Notes under the pieces: generated by a model
The model's input: the letters and a program-made list of their open reading frames with translations, nothing else
Database searches by the model: none
What the model was told of the DNA's origin: nothing
In this document: positions 10,155 through 17,952 of the stretch, one piece after another
How positions within the stretch are numbered: position 1 is the first letter of the stretch
How the letters are laid out: each line of letters starts with the position of its first letter
Program-made: the position numbers and the translations under genes
Assembly (NCBI RefSeq): GCF_001517085.1
Contig: NZ_LRAC01000016.1
Span: forward strand, 1-52,977
Length of the DNA stretch: 52,977 bases
Source: Paenibacillus sp. DMB5
Lineage (GTDB): Bacteria; Bacillota; Bacilli; Paenibacillales; Paenibacillaceae
Direction of reading: 5' to 3'

Positions 10155-10206
10155 AAACAGCGGCAGTTAGGACAACACTTTTCGTCCATAAACTGCCGCT
10201 GTTTTT
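10155..10206 (+). terminator. terminator of arabinan operon (possibly bidirectional)
   Basis: A 14-bp perfect stem AAACAGCGGCAGTT (10155-10168) / AACTGCCGCTGTTT (10191-10204) is followed by TTTTT on the plus strand. A small inner stem GGAC/GTCC is present. It could also stop the convergent SMR operon. Confidence 0.9.
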
Positions 10207-10237
10207 ACATACACAGGTACACAACTGCCTGCCGGCG

Positions 10238-10552
10238 TTACGAAATCAGCTTCAGCCCCACTGCGGCAGCCAGCACCATCCCGATGAACAGAACACGGCG
10301 CCACTCTTTGGATTCCCCGAAGAAGAACATGCCGACCAGCGCACCGCCAACCGTACCGATTCCAGTCCAGATGGCATAAGCCGTACCCATAGGCAGGTCT
10401 CTCATAGCGAGACTAAGACAGGCGAAGCTCAGCACAATGCCGGTGATAAAGATGAGGTAAGCCATTTTGTTGCGGTCCCGTTTAATCCGGTTCATGCCGA
10501 GCACGCCTACAACCTCAAACATACCGGCGAACATTAATGTTAACCACGCCAT
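10238..10552 (-). CDS. SMR family small multidrug/guanidinium exporter subunit
   Basis: 104 residues with four membrane helices. The conserved membrane Glu is in GMFEVVGV near residue 13, and GTAYAIWTGIGTVGG is the SMR signature. Start ATG 10552 lies 2 bases after the stop of the companion SMR gene, with AAAGGAGG inside that gene. Paired SMR genes such as EbrAB or YkkCD usually act as heterodimers; substrates cannot be told from sequence. The promoter-proximal partner is frameshifted here. Confidence 0.92.
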   Translation of the reverse strand: MAWLTLMFAGMFEVVGVLGMNRIKRDRNKMAYLIFITGIVLSFACLSLAMRDLPMGTAYAIWTGIGTVGGALVGMFFFGESKEWRRVLFIGMVLAAAVGLKLIS

Positions 10553-10554
10553 CG

Positions 10555-10892
10555 TTATGCCGCCTCCTTTGTTTTGCCTGAGCCGCCGTATAGCTTAAGT
10601 CCGAGCACACCCGCCAGCAGTAACGCAATCAGCAGAAGCTTGACCGGTTTAACCGGCTCATCGAACAGAATCATTTCAGCCAGCACAGTGCCGGCTGTTC
10701 CGAGTCCGGTAAAGACGGCATATACCGTACCAACCGGTAACTTAACCGATGCGGTAATAATCAAATAGAACGAAATAACAAGCGCAACCACAGTTGTCCC
10801 CATGTAACGATGTCGTCGGCATGCTTGAATCCGATCACCCACACGACTTCGAATAATGCTCCGATAAAAATGTAAATCCAGCTGCGGTTCAT
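10555..10892 (-). pseudogene. SMR family exporter subunit, frameshifted
   Basis: An SMR protein of about 112 residues is split between two frames. The first 32 residues (start ATG 10892, RBS AGAGGAGG, with [13 protein letters not shown]) are in one frame. The rest ([13 protein letters not shown], then [19 protein letters not shown]) is in another. Restoring one G in the GGGG run at 10798-10801 gives a continuous family-like protein, TW then [11 protein letters not shown]. Either a sequencing error or a recent inactivating mutation; if real, the second SMR protein loses its partner. Lies between tetR and the intact SMR gene. Confidence 0.85.
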
Positions 10893-10905
10893 CTGTAATC
10901 CTCCT

Positions 10906-11487
10906 CTAGTTGTTTCTAATCCCGCGCCAATAGACGAGCCATGATGCATCAAGCCGCACCGCAGCACTTTCCATGTTGCCGTACAGCAGCTCGACGAACA
11001 TTCCGTCCAGCACCGCAATGAATGCGGCTGAAGCTACCTCTGCAGTGATTTCCGGATGAATAGTCCCGCATTCTGCAGCAGATTCGAAATGGGATTGCAG
11101 CAGCAGGGTGATCCGGTCAAGATGCTGATTGCTGTATTCCACCACTTCTTCGCGCAAATGATCCGGGGGAAAAAAGGCCATCCGCAGAAAGAAGCGGGTG
11201 TCGTCCTCCTGCTCATAACGCCTGCTGTAGCTATGCAAAAAGCCGTACAGCATCTTTTCCAGCGGTAAAGCATCGCTCTGCTCCAAGTAGCCCTCAATAA
11301 ATCGCATTTCCCGCTCGGCTGCATCGCGGAACACCGTCAGGAACAACTCATCCTTGCCTTTAAAGTGGTTGTAAATCGACTGCTTCTTGATCCCCACCTC
11401 TGCAGATATATCGGCCAGCGAGGCCCCTTCATACCCGTTTTTGGCAAAATGGGCCAGCGCAATTTCCCTGATTTTATTGGATGTCAT
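10906..11487 (-). CDS. TetR/AcrR family repressor of SMR operon
   Basis: 193 residues. The N-terminal TetR helix-turn-helix is plain (IREIALAHFAKNGYEGASLADISAEVGIKKQSIYNHF in outline), and the C-terminal ligand domain is all alpha-helical. First gene of a three-gene operon with two SMR exporters. A 12-bp perfect palindrome, a typical TetR operator, lies just upstream of its RBS, so it most likely represses itself and the exporters until an exporter substrate binds. Confidence 0.92.
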   Translation of the reverse strand: MTSNKIREIALAHFAKNGYEGASLADISAEVGIKKQSIYNHFKGKDELFLTVFRDAAEREMRFIEGYLEQSDALPLEKMLYGFLHSYSRRYEQEDDTRFFLRMAFFPPDHLREEVVEYSNQHLDRITLLLQSHFESAAECGTIHPEITAEVASAAFIAVLDGMFVELLYGNMESAAVRLDASWLVYWRGIRNN

Positions 11488-11504
11488 TAGCTCAATCCTC
11501 CCTT

Positions 11505-11516
11505 ACGAACGTTCGT
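11505..11516 (-). promoter_or_regulatory. TetR operator palindrome
   Basis: ACGAACGTTCGT is a perfect 12-bp palindrome 18-29 bases upstream of the tetR start codon, adjacent to the AGGGAGGA RBS. Position and symmetry fit an autoregulatory operator. Confidence 0.75.
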
Positions 11517-11746
11517 CAGTCTATTTAAACATAGGTCTGCCGGGAATGCAAATATTTTTAATTTAAACCAAAAAGATAACCGATGTGCTTCCACTCCTAG
11601 TAAATTATGCTCCTCAACTAATAGAATAATTCTGGGGATAACAGGAGGATCATTACGTAAGCTGTGTGATCATAAGGGAGGCATGATTGAAGCGGGAGAG
11701 AGCCGGGTATCCCGGTTCATGACGTAAATGTTAAGGAGGAATAAAA

Positions 11747-12157
11747 GTGGAGGTAACCTACAGAACAAACAAAGCAATAGAAACCGAGAAAATAATAAAA
11801 TTGTACAATGACGCAGAGTGGTCCGCATATACAAATGATCCGTCCCTGTTGCAGCAGGCCTTGTTACAATCCCTGATGGTCATCTCTGCCTGGGATGAAG
11901 CTGAATTAGTCGGTTTAATCCGGGTGGTAGGGGATGGGTTAACGATCATTTACATACAAGATATTCTTGTTCTGAAGGCTTACCGGAACCGGGGAATTGC
12001 CACTCAGCTCATGCAGCGTATTTTGGAGGAGTACGCAGTTGTCCGTCAAAAAGTGCTTTTAACCGATGATCCACCGGATGTCAGAGGTTTGTACGAAAAG
12101 AACGGGTTTGTTTCCTGTGATCAAGGCACGCTCGTGGCTTTTGCAAAACTGACCTGA
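11747..12157 (+). CDS. GNAT family N-acetyltransferase
   Basis: 136 residues; GTG start at 11747 with AAGGAGGA seven bases upstream. The acetyl-CoA binding segment is visible as ILVLKAYRNRGIATQLMQRI (motif A, RNRGIA), followed by the C-terminal LYEKNGF element. Small single-domain GNAT; the acceptor is unknown. Monocistronic, with a terminator shared with the converging AraC gene. The 230 bases upstream hold nothing I can assign. Confidence 0.9.
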   Translation: MEVTYRTNKAIETEKIIKLYNDAEWSAYTNDPSLLQQALLQSLMVISAWDEAELVGLIRVVGDGLTIIYIQDILVLKAYRNRGIATQLMQRILEEYAVVRQKVLLTDDPPDVRGLYEKNGFVSCDQGTLVAFAKLT

Positions 12158-12178
12158 TTCAACTTAGTTTGCTCAACC

Positions 12179-12214
12179 AGAGAGCCGGCCTGCTTATCGC
12201 CTATGGCTCTCTTT
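12179..12214. terminator. terminator between GNAT and AraC genes
   Basis: AGAGAGCC (12179-12186) pairs with GGCTCTCT (12205-12212), followed by TT on plus and an AT-poor flank on minus. It sits between two convergent genes and may serve both. Confidence 0.7.
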
Positions 12215-12230
12215 CAATTGTCCAAAGCGC

Positions 12231-13085
12231 CTACTCATAAAACAACAGCCGCTTGGCGTATGCATTACGGAACTCGGTGGGCGTGAGACCGACGATTTTT
12301 TTGAACGATTTCATGAAATTGTGGCAGTCCTTATAGCCGAGCTGGAGCGAAACCTCGCTGATATTCTGATTGGTGTCGGTGAGGAGAAACTTGGCAAGCT
12401 CCATCTTCTGCTGCAGGATGTACTGCTTGAGCGGGATGCCGGAAATTTTGGTGAAAAGATGAGACAGGTATTTTTCGTTATAGCCAAAATAGGCGGCGAT
12501 TTGCGTGACCTTGATATGCTCGCTGCGGCTCCATTTGATGTAGTCCACAATATCGTTGTATAGCTGCTCCTGCTTGGTCTTTCTGACCGGGTTAAGCTCA
12601 CTCTTGAATACCTGATTGTACAGCTCGCACAAAATGACCGTGGTCATATAGTTGTTGAGCGTCTTCTGGTTGTAGGCCCTGACGGAATCCTGCAGCTGCT
12701 TCATCATGACGATGATTTTCTCCAGGCTTTTTACAGTGCCGTATTGCGGGAGCAGCAGCCGGTTATCTGTTGTATCCGCTATATGGCCCGTACTGTCTGT
12801 TACGCTGATACCGCAGGACGTCTTGAAGTGAAGCCAGTAAAAGCTGCAGCCGGAGGCTTTGTAGCCGTACTGCCTGGTGTAGGGTGGGAGCAGCAGATAC
12901 TCGCCTTTGGAAAGGGTATAACGGGTATCGTCACCCGCCAGATAGAGTACGCCCTCCGTCATTACGATCAGCTCATAATCCTGCAAAATCCGGCTCAGAT
13001 GAATCCAGTCGCTGGAGGGGGAGAGAAATTTTCCTGTCATCTCCAAATTAACTGGCACATCCACGTTCAGCTCAAAAGCATCCAT
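12231..13085 (-). CDS. AraC family transcriptional regulator
   Basis: 284 residues. The N-terminal cupin-like sensor domain is at about 10-120 (SKGEYLLLPPYTRQYGY). Two helix-turn-helix units lie in the last 100 residues (IKVTQIAAYFGYNEKYLSHLFTKISG and ISEVSLQLGYKDCHNFMKSFKK in outline). I use ATG 13085, which follows AAAGGAGAT; a GTG 30 bases further up overlaps that RBS. No adjacent sugar gene identifies its target. Confidence 0.9.
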   Translation of the reverse strand: MDAFELNVDVPVNLEMTGKFLSPSSDWIHLSRILQDYELIVMTEGVLYLAGDDTRYTLSKGEYLLLPPYTRQYGYKASGCSFYWLHFKTSCGISVTDSTGHIADTTDNRLLLPQYGTVKSLEKIIVMMKQLQDSVRAYNQKTLNNYMTTVILCELYNQVFKSELNPVRKTKQEQLYNDIVDYIKWSRSEHIKVTQIAAYFGYNEKYLSHLFTKISGIPLKQYILQQKMELAKFLLTDTNQNISEVSLQLGYKDCHNFMKSFKKIVGLTPTEFRNAYAKRLLFYE

Positions 13086-13202
13086 GCACAGATCTCCTTT
13101 ATCTAACGTTAACACACTTGTTACTCCTAGTATTAGGGAAAGAACAGTGGAAGTAAAGTGCTTCCTTAGGGGAAAAGATAACCTTTTTACACCTGTTCCG
13201 TC

Positions 13203-13249
13203 AAAAAAAGACTATCCTTGAAGTAGATAACTCTACTGCAGGATAGCCT
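13203..13249 (-). terminator. terminator of secreted hypothetical gene
   Basis: On the minus strand GGCTATCCT pairs with AGGATAGTC around a second small stem, then TTTTTTT at 13203-13209. Confidence 0.8.
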
Positions 13250-13276
13250 CTGTATTTTGCTTGCGCAGTTGTGTGA

Positions 13277-13807
13277 TTATGGGGTGTACTGCTGGACAAT
13301 GGAAGTGATGACGCCGTTCTCGATGCTGAGGTGATACGGCGATCCGCTAAGGTCGAACACATCCGTCTTGGCAAATTCCTGAGTGAACTTCTGGAGTGTA
13401 ATGCTCTCGTTCCAGTTGATGTCCAGATCTTCAATGTTGCCGGTGTGGTCAAAGATTTGCATCGTTACCGCCGCATTGGCGGCAACCGGATAAATACTCA
13501 GCGTCTCACTGTCATTCACGATATAGTAGCCGTCCAGCGCCCCGCCGATCTCTGCAGCTGCTTCCGGCTCCCGCTGTGCAAAGATGCGGTCTGCCTCAGC
13601 GCCCTCATACCACTCAATCGGGTCTGCTGTCAGCTTCAGACTGCCGTCTGCATTCTTTTGCAGTCCGTGGATATATACTGTCAGGTGCTCTGTCTGAGCG
13701 CCGCTCTGCGCTTCTGCTTTCGTACCTGCCGTGCTTGCCGTCGTAATGAGGGAAAGGAACAGCAGAACCAGCACAGGCAGTAAAACTTTCGATTTGTTGA
13801 TTAACAT
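13277..13807 (-). CDS. secreted hypothetical protein
   Basis: 176 residues from ATG 13807, which follows GGGGGAA; an upstream ATG at 13846 would place the RBS inside the gene. The N-terminus is a signal peptide (MLINKSK, then a long Leu/Val-rich stretch, cleavage near TAST-AG). The mature part is soluble and acidic, with no domain I recognise, and ends in a beta-rich segment. Exported, role unknown. Monocistronic with its own terminator. Confidence 0.75.
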   Translation of the reverse strand: MLINKSKVLLPVLVLLFLSLITTASTAGTKAEAQSGAQTEHLTVYIHGLQKNADGSLKLTADPIEWYEGAEADRIFAQREPEAAAEIGGALDGYYIVNDSETLSIYPVAANAAVTMQIFDHTGNIEDLDINWNESITLQKFTQEFAKTDVFDLSGSPYHLSIENGVITSIVQQYTP

Positions 13808-14301
13808 CTCATTGTTTCCCCCTTGGCAAAATGTGATCCGGTACATACTCTTACTTTACCCGCCGCTCTATTGTTCAAACGGGGGATGTACCATTATTAA
13901 CGTTCATTCTCCGGAAATGTTGCAATTATTTTTGGCGAAAGGGCCGGTGCTGCGATATTCTGTCCGCAGCTTATTAGAATATTCAAAATAGAGCAGTGTG
14001 GTGCTTGATAAATGGGCGATATTATGTGGAAAAATTGTGAAGTGGAGGGCACGACTAACCTAAGTCCGTCGTTAGGGCTGGCAACGTTGATTCAGAACGA
14101 ACTGGACATAAACTGTCTTTGACGAAGGTAACTGCGACAGTCTGGACATTGTGATTGAGGCTGTAGGAAGCAGACATCACGGCTATTAGTTTTTAAAATC
14201 ATAGAGTGTATATTGAGAAGATAGAAACCTCTAGTTATTATTAAATTAAGGAATTATCTACATATTCTCTAAAACCTATCATATTCTGAGGAGCAACCCG
14301 T
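13808..14301. other. AT-rich gap with a possible eroded gene
   Basis: This stretch of nearly 500 bases holds no convincing intact gene. From ATG 14012 a frame of 36 codons ends at 14122. A second frame then runs on to the TAG at 14187-14189 (FDEGNCDSLDIVIEAVG in part). Together they could be one short gene broken by an indel near 14118, but neither part matches a family I know. Confidence 0.25.
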
Positions 14302-14883
14302 ATGAGCGAATTTAGTCAAAGCTATCATTTGTTGAGTAGCAAAGAAAAAGCAGTTGAACTCATCAATCTTGCAGGTGAACAGGGTTTTGTGTTTGAAGAT
14401 AACAATCAATGGACTACGTTTGTCATATTGGGAGATGAATTTAGACCATCAGACTCAATTGTTGAATCCAATAAAGAATTGCTTGTTCATTATGTATACG
14501 CTGAGGACCATGGCTGGAGTCTGTCCATTTTCAAGCAGTCTACTCTTATTTTTAAATTTGACTGTTCGTGGGACGAAACCAATATCGAGGATTTTGATTT
14601 CGATGAAGAGGAGTTAATTGAGATGTTTGGTGATGGGGAAGTAAGTGCTCCTTCCGATGAAATTTTCGACCTGGATGTTATCAGAATACTAGTTGAAGAG
14701 GCTGGTAATGATCCATCTGACTTGGAAGTGCTATTTACGAAAGATCCCGAAGTCATCTTTGCTATGGAAAGTTCATGTGCTTATCAAATCGCTGAGAAGC
14801 TTGGTATTCTCAATTATGCCTGGATTTCTGCTGATTCTATTGATATGGATGATGTCCTCTACAAAAATGTAATTAAAGTTTAA
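14302..14883 (+). CDS. hypothetical acidic protein
   Basis: 193 residues, no signal peptide, strongly acidic in the middle (DFDFDEEELIEMFGDGE). I do not recognise the family. ATG start with a GAGGAGC RBS. The region is more AT-rich than the sugar loci around it. It may be part of a recently acquired patch with the YqcI/YcgG gene that converges on it. Cytosolic; role unknown. Confidence 0.8.
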   Translation: MSEFSQSYHLLSSKEKAVELINLAGEQGFVFEDNNQWTTFVILGDEFRPSDSIVESNKELLVHYVYAEDHGWSLSIFKQSTLIFKFDCSWDETNIEDFDFDEEELIEMFGDGEVSAPSDEIFDLDVIRILVEEAGNDPSDLEVLFTKDPEVIFAMESSCAYQIAEKLGILNYAWISADSIDMDDVLYKNVIKV

Positions 14884-14920
14884 TGTTCAGCAGGAAGCTT
14901 TTGGCGTTCAATCACCGCAA

Positions 14921-14958
14921 GCAATGTGCTGTCTTGGAGAACAGCACATTGCTTATTT
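14921..14958. terminator. shared terminator hairpin
   Basis: A 12-bp perfect stem GCAATGTGCTGT (14921-14932) / ACAGCACATTGC (14941-14952), followed by TTATTT, lies between convergent genes. Confidence 0.8.
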
Positions 14959-14988
14959 AATGTAATCTATTACCTCTGTTGGAATAGT

Positions 14989-15732
14989 CTAGCTTTTTTT
15001 CATATGAAGGTGGGCAAAAGGACATTTTCCCGCTGCAGGTAAATCATCATCACTTAGAAAATATTGCTTCCATTCAAAGTTGTCCTCACTGCCGTAGAAA
15101 TTTAAATCCGGATGAACTCCGGTCTCATCATATTCAGTAATTCGTTCTCTGATTTTTTTCTTGATTTGAGCTGCAGCTACAGCATTTTTATTGAATTGAG
15201 TCAAAACCCAGCGGGGAGTAATGGCGAAGATAAAGTAAGGGAAGTGTCGACTCTGCCTTCGTTTGTGTGCAGGTGTAGCACAATACATAAAATACTGTTC
15301 ATTACCAAAGCAATATTCCCAGACATTATGGTCCGGATCGAGTGGAATATGTTCGGGCCATGGCTGCCCGTCACGAGCGCTGACCTGGCTGAGCACTTTC
15401 CAGAATAATGCTTGATATTCTTTTACTTGATATTCTACCGTAAGGTCTTCGGGAGTTTCAAAGAAAACGATAAGTGAAGTATATTTCCCAATATCTTTTG
15501 ATTGTTCACCATATGCGCTAAGACTGTAAGCAAGCTCTTCGGGAGCCTGTTCTTTCCTTGGATCACTAAGAAATATATAGCGGAAATGATTCAATTTATA
15601 GCCAATTGTTGCTGGAATGCAGGGGAATTTATGCTCAGAATCCGACATTTTCTCGGAAAATAGACGGTAGGCTTCTTCTTTCCATCCACCAAGAGACGAA
15701 TGCTCCATATGTTCATTATCATACAACAGCAT
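14989..15732 (-). CDS. YqcI/YcgG family protein
   Basis: 247 residues, cytosolic. Features of the YqcI/YcgG family: FPCIPATIGYKLNHFRYIF near the start, a central IVFFETPEDLTVEYQVKEYQALFWKVL segment in outline, and a CPFAHLH motif at the C-terminus. Function of the family is unknown; some members sit with haem or stress genes. ATG start with AGGAGGT eight bases upstream. Divergent from a possible 34-residue peptide gene. Confidence 0.8.
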   Translation of the reverse strand: MLLYDNEHMEHSSLGGWKEEAYRLFSEKMSDSEHKFPCIPATIGYKLNHFRYIFLSDPRKEQAPEELAYSLSAYGEQSKDIGKYTSLIVFFETPEDLTVEYQVKEYQALFWKVLSQVSARDGQPWPEHIPLDPDHNVWEYCFGNEQYFMYCATPAHKRRQSRHFPYFIFAITPRWVLTQFNKNAVAAAQIKKKIRERITEYDETGVHPDLNFYGSEDNFEWKQYFLSDDDLPAAGKCPFAHLHMKKS

Positions 15733-15777
15733 GTATCTAGACCTCCTTATGGTGTTACTGTATTAAAGGAGGCCGCA

Positions 15778-15882
15778 ATGTGTGTATTAGTCTATAGGTT
15801 ATTTAAGATATTTTGGCGATGTTTGAAATATCATTTTGTGTTAACATTTCTGGAACTGTCGTATGATCAACTTAGCTATTAA
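15778..15882 (+). CDS. possible 34-residue membrane peptide
   Basis: A short frame starts at ATG 15778, six bases after a strong AAAGGAGG (15765-15772), and ends at TAA 15880. The peptide (MCVLVYRLFKIFWRCL and onward) is aromatic, hydrophobic and cationic in its first half. The good RBS is the main support; no homologue is known to me. It could equally be chance. Confidence 0.3.
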   Translation: MCVLVYRLFKIFWRCLKYHFVLTFLELSYDQLSY

Positions 15883-15923
15883 CCTTCGCTCTCGGGACGC
15901 TCCGCCCCGGCCAACGCCAAACA

Positions 15924-15960
15924 AGCAGAGCAGCGGTTCCCGCAGGACCGCTGCTCTGCT
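15924..15960. terminator. hairpin at the end of the aldo/keto reductase gene
   Basis: A 14-bp perfect stem AGCAGAGCAGCGGT (15924-15937) / ACCGCTGCTCTGCT (15947-15960). T-run is weak on both sides. Confidence 0.65.
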
Positions 15961-16000
15961 GTGTGTATCCGGCCGTTGCTGAATCGGCCGGCCAAACCCC

Positions 16001-16975
16001 TTACCTCGCCGGTGCGAAACCCGCCACCTGGCTCAGAATGCGGTCGATCGTCTCCAGCGTGTCCGGCTGGAGGACGATGTCCACGGCCTGCGCGTTCTCC
16101 TGAACCTGCGCAGGCTTGCTTGCGCCGATCAGCGCGGAGCTGACGCCCGGCTGGCGGAGCACCCAGGCCAGCGCGAGCTGCGACAGCTTCACGCCAAGGC
16201 CGGCTGCGACTTCATCGAGCTGGGCGACTACGCCCAGCACATCGTCGCGCAGGTAGCTGCGGATGACGCCGTTAACCGAGTCATCGGCGCCGCGGGTGCC
16301 TGCCGGGGCCTGCTGGCCCGGCTTGTATTTGCCGGTCAGGATGCCCTGGGCCAGCGGGGAGAAGACGACCTGTCCCAGCCCGGCTTCCCGGGAAGCCTCC
16401 AGTACTTCCTGTTCGATGTAACGCTCGAACATGTTGTAGATCGGCTGGTTGGAGGCCAGCGGGCGCAGGTTCAGCCGGCGGCTGATGCCGCTGGCCGCAG
16501 CGATCTGCGCCGCGCTCCATTCGCTGACGGCGGCGTAGAGGATTTTGCCCTGGGCGGTCAGATCATCCAGCGCCCGCAGCGTTTCTTCCACCGGTGTGTC
16601 CTGATCGAAACGGTGGCAGAAATAGACGTCAATGTAATCGGTGCCGAGACGGCGCAGGCTGGCTTCGCACTGCTCCATAATGTGCTTGCGCGACAGGCCG
16701 CGGTCATTCACGCCGTCGCCCATCGGGAAGAATACTTTGGTGCTCAGCACATAATCAGAGCGTTTATATGGCCGGAGAGCTGCACCGATTGCTTTTTCCC
16801 CTTCACCTCGGTTATAGGCATTGGCAGTGTCAAAGAAATTGATACCGCATTCAAAAGCGGCGGCCACACACTCATCGGCAGCCTTCTGTTCGGCTGCAGT
16901 CCCGTAAGTCAGCCAGCTGCCAAGCCCAATCTCGCTTACCTTCAGTCCGGTATTGCCAAGTCGTCTGTATTTCAT
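16001..16975 (-). CDS. aldo/keto reductase (Kv-beta / AKR-like)
   Basis: 324 residues from ATG 16975 (MKYRRLGNTGLKVSEIGLG). NADPH-dependent carbonyl reductase fold. The tetrad is visible: Asp in FFDTANAY, the Tyr of the same block, Lys in VLSTKVFF, His in VYFCHRFD. The C-terminal cofactor-binding part includes SALIGASKPAQV. It resembles the YghZ/Kv-beta subgroup. Substrate unknown. Codon use is markedly GC-rich compared with the AT-rich genes just before it. Monocistronic. Confidence 0.93.
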   Translation of the reverse strand: MKYRRLGNTGLKVSEIGLGSWLTYGTAAEQKAADECVAAAFECGINFFDTANAYNRGEGEKAIGAALRPYKRSDYVLSTKVFFPMGDGVNDRGLSRKHIMEQCEASLRRLGTDYIDVYFCHRFDQDTPVEETLRALDDLTAQGKILYAAVSEWSAAQIAAASGISRRLNLRPLASNQPIYNMFERYIEQEVLEASREAGLGQVVFSPLAQGILTGKYKPGQQAPAGTRGADDSVNGVIRSYLRDDVLGVVAQLDEVAAGLGVKLSQLALAWVLRQPGVSSALIGASKPAQVQENAQAVDIVLQPDTLETIDRILSQVAGFAPAR

Positions 16976-17153
16976 ATTGTTCCATTCCTTTCTGCACGGT
17001 AGGTAGTAGTTTCGAAACAATCAAGTTAATACTATCATAACTTTATATGGTATCGGGATACAGAGTTGCTATAATGGGAGAGAATCCGTGCTGTTCAGCC
17101 GGAAATATGTGCAAATGGTGAAAATGACCCATTACATTTTAATCGGAGTGTGA

Positions 17154-17682
17154 GAATTCAAGTCCCTCCCTTTTTCCGGAGCCAACAAAGTCATTCTGTT
17201 TCAGGGGGATTCCATATGCGCGCTGGAATGAGGATGCGATCTACCTGAAACCGGATGTGCTCAGCATTCTGATCGGGGTCAATGATATCTGGAGATCGCT
17301 GAAGAACGAGCCGGGCGGGGTTACCGACCGTTATGAACGCGCTTACCGTCATGTGCTGGAGGAGACGCGGGAGGTGCTGCCGCAAACCAGGCTCGTCCTG
17401 TGCGAGCCGTTTATTCTGAATACAGGCGCACCGGCGGAGGACTGGCCGCGGTGGCATCAGCAGATTACCCGGTACCAGCAGATTGTGCGCGGGCTTGCTC
17501 ACCAGTACGATGCGGTATTTGTTCCGCTGCAGGAGATGTTTGAGACTGCCGCACAGCGCGTGAACAACGCCTACTGGCTGTGGGACGGTGTGCATCCGAC
17601 GACGGCCGGCCATGATCTGATTGCACGGCAGTGGCTGAGCGTTGTGGGGAAGAGCGGTATTTTGCACAACGGACATTCATAA
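17154..17682 (+). pseudogene. GDSL/SGNH hydrolase remnant with internal deletion
   Basis: Two parts of one SGNH hydrolase lie in different frames. The first (about 17154-17216) reads NKVILFQGDS, the catalytic block I, with no start codon. The second (about 17217-17682) resumes at YARWNEDAIYLKPD and continues through GVNDIW (block III) to WDGVHPTTAGH (block V with the catalytic Asp/His). About 40-50 residues that normally hold block II are missing between them, and the join shifts the frame. This is a real deletion, not a single-base error. A later ATG at 17257 is open to the end but lacks the nucleophile. Confidence 0.8.
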
Positions 17683-17734
17683 CAACGGATATTCATAACG
17701 CCCGGCCGTGCTGCCGCAGATAATCAAATTTCAC

Positions 17735-17777
17735 AGAAGAGCCTCGAATCTGGCTTCGCAGAATTCGGGGCTCTTCT
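17735..17777 (+). terminator. terminator after GDSL remnant
   Basis: AGAAGAGCCTCGAAT pairs with ATTCGGGGCTCTTCT over about 15 bp; loop of about 11 bases. It is the remnant's original terminator. Confidence 0.7.
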
Positions 17778-17865
17778 AACCATGCCGCCGCCGGTCAGGA
17801 CAATGTTATCTCAGAAAAAAATCCCACTAATATGAGGGGTTCCCGGTCGTCCGCAGGCGTGATAA

Positions 17866-17871
17866 TATAAT
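17866..17871 (+). promoter_or_regulatory. candidate -10 box of the kinase/regulator operon
   Basis: TATAAT, 82 bases before the kinase start. No TTGACA-like box 16-18 bases upstream, so the promoter may depend on an activator. Confidence 0.4.
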
Positions 17872-17952
17872 GCAGTCAGGGTTGATTGAAAGCCCTTACT
17901 TTATTTCAGGCCGCCATGGTATGGCCTTGTGACAAGGGGAGGAAGAGGCCGC

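Noticed and set aside
10555..10892. Programmed ribosomal frameshift in the SMR gene
   Set aside because: No slippery heptamer with a downstream structure is seen, SMR genes are not known to use this, and six similar single-base breaks in the window favour an ordinary error or mutation.
11690..11727. Leader peptide before the GNAT gene (ATG 11683 region)
   Set aside because: The GGGAGG motif is almost adjacent to the ATG, the peptide is only 14 residues, and no attenuator follows.
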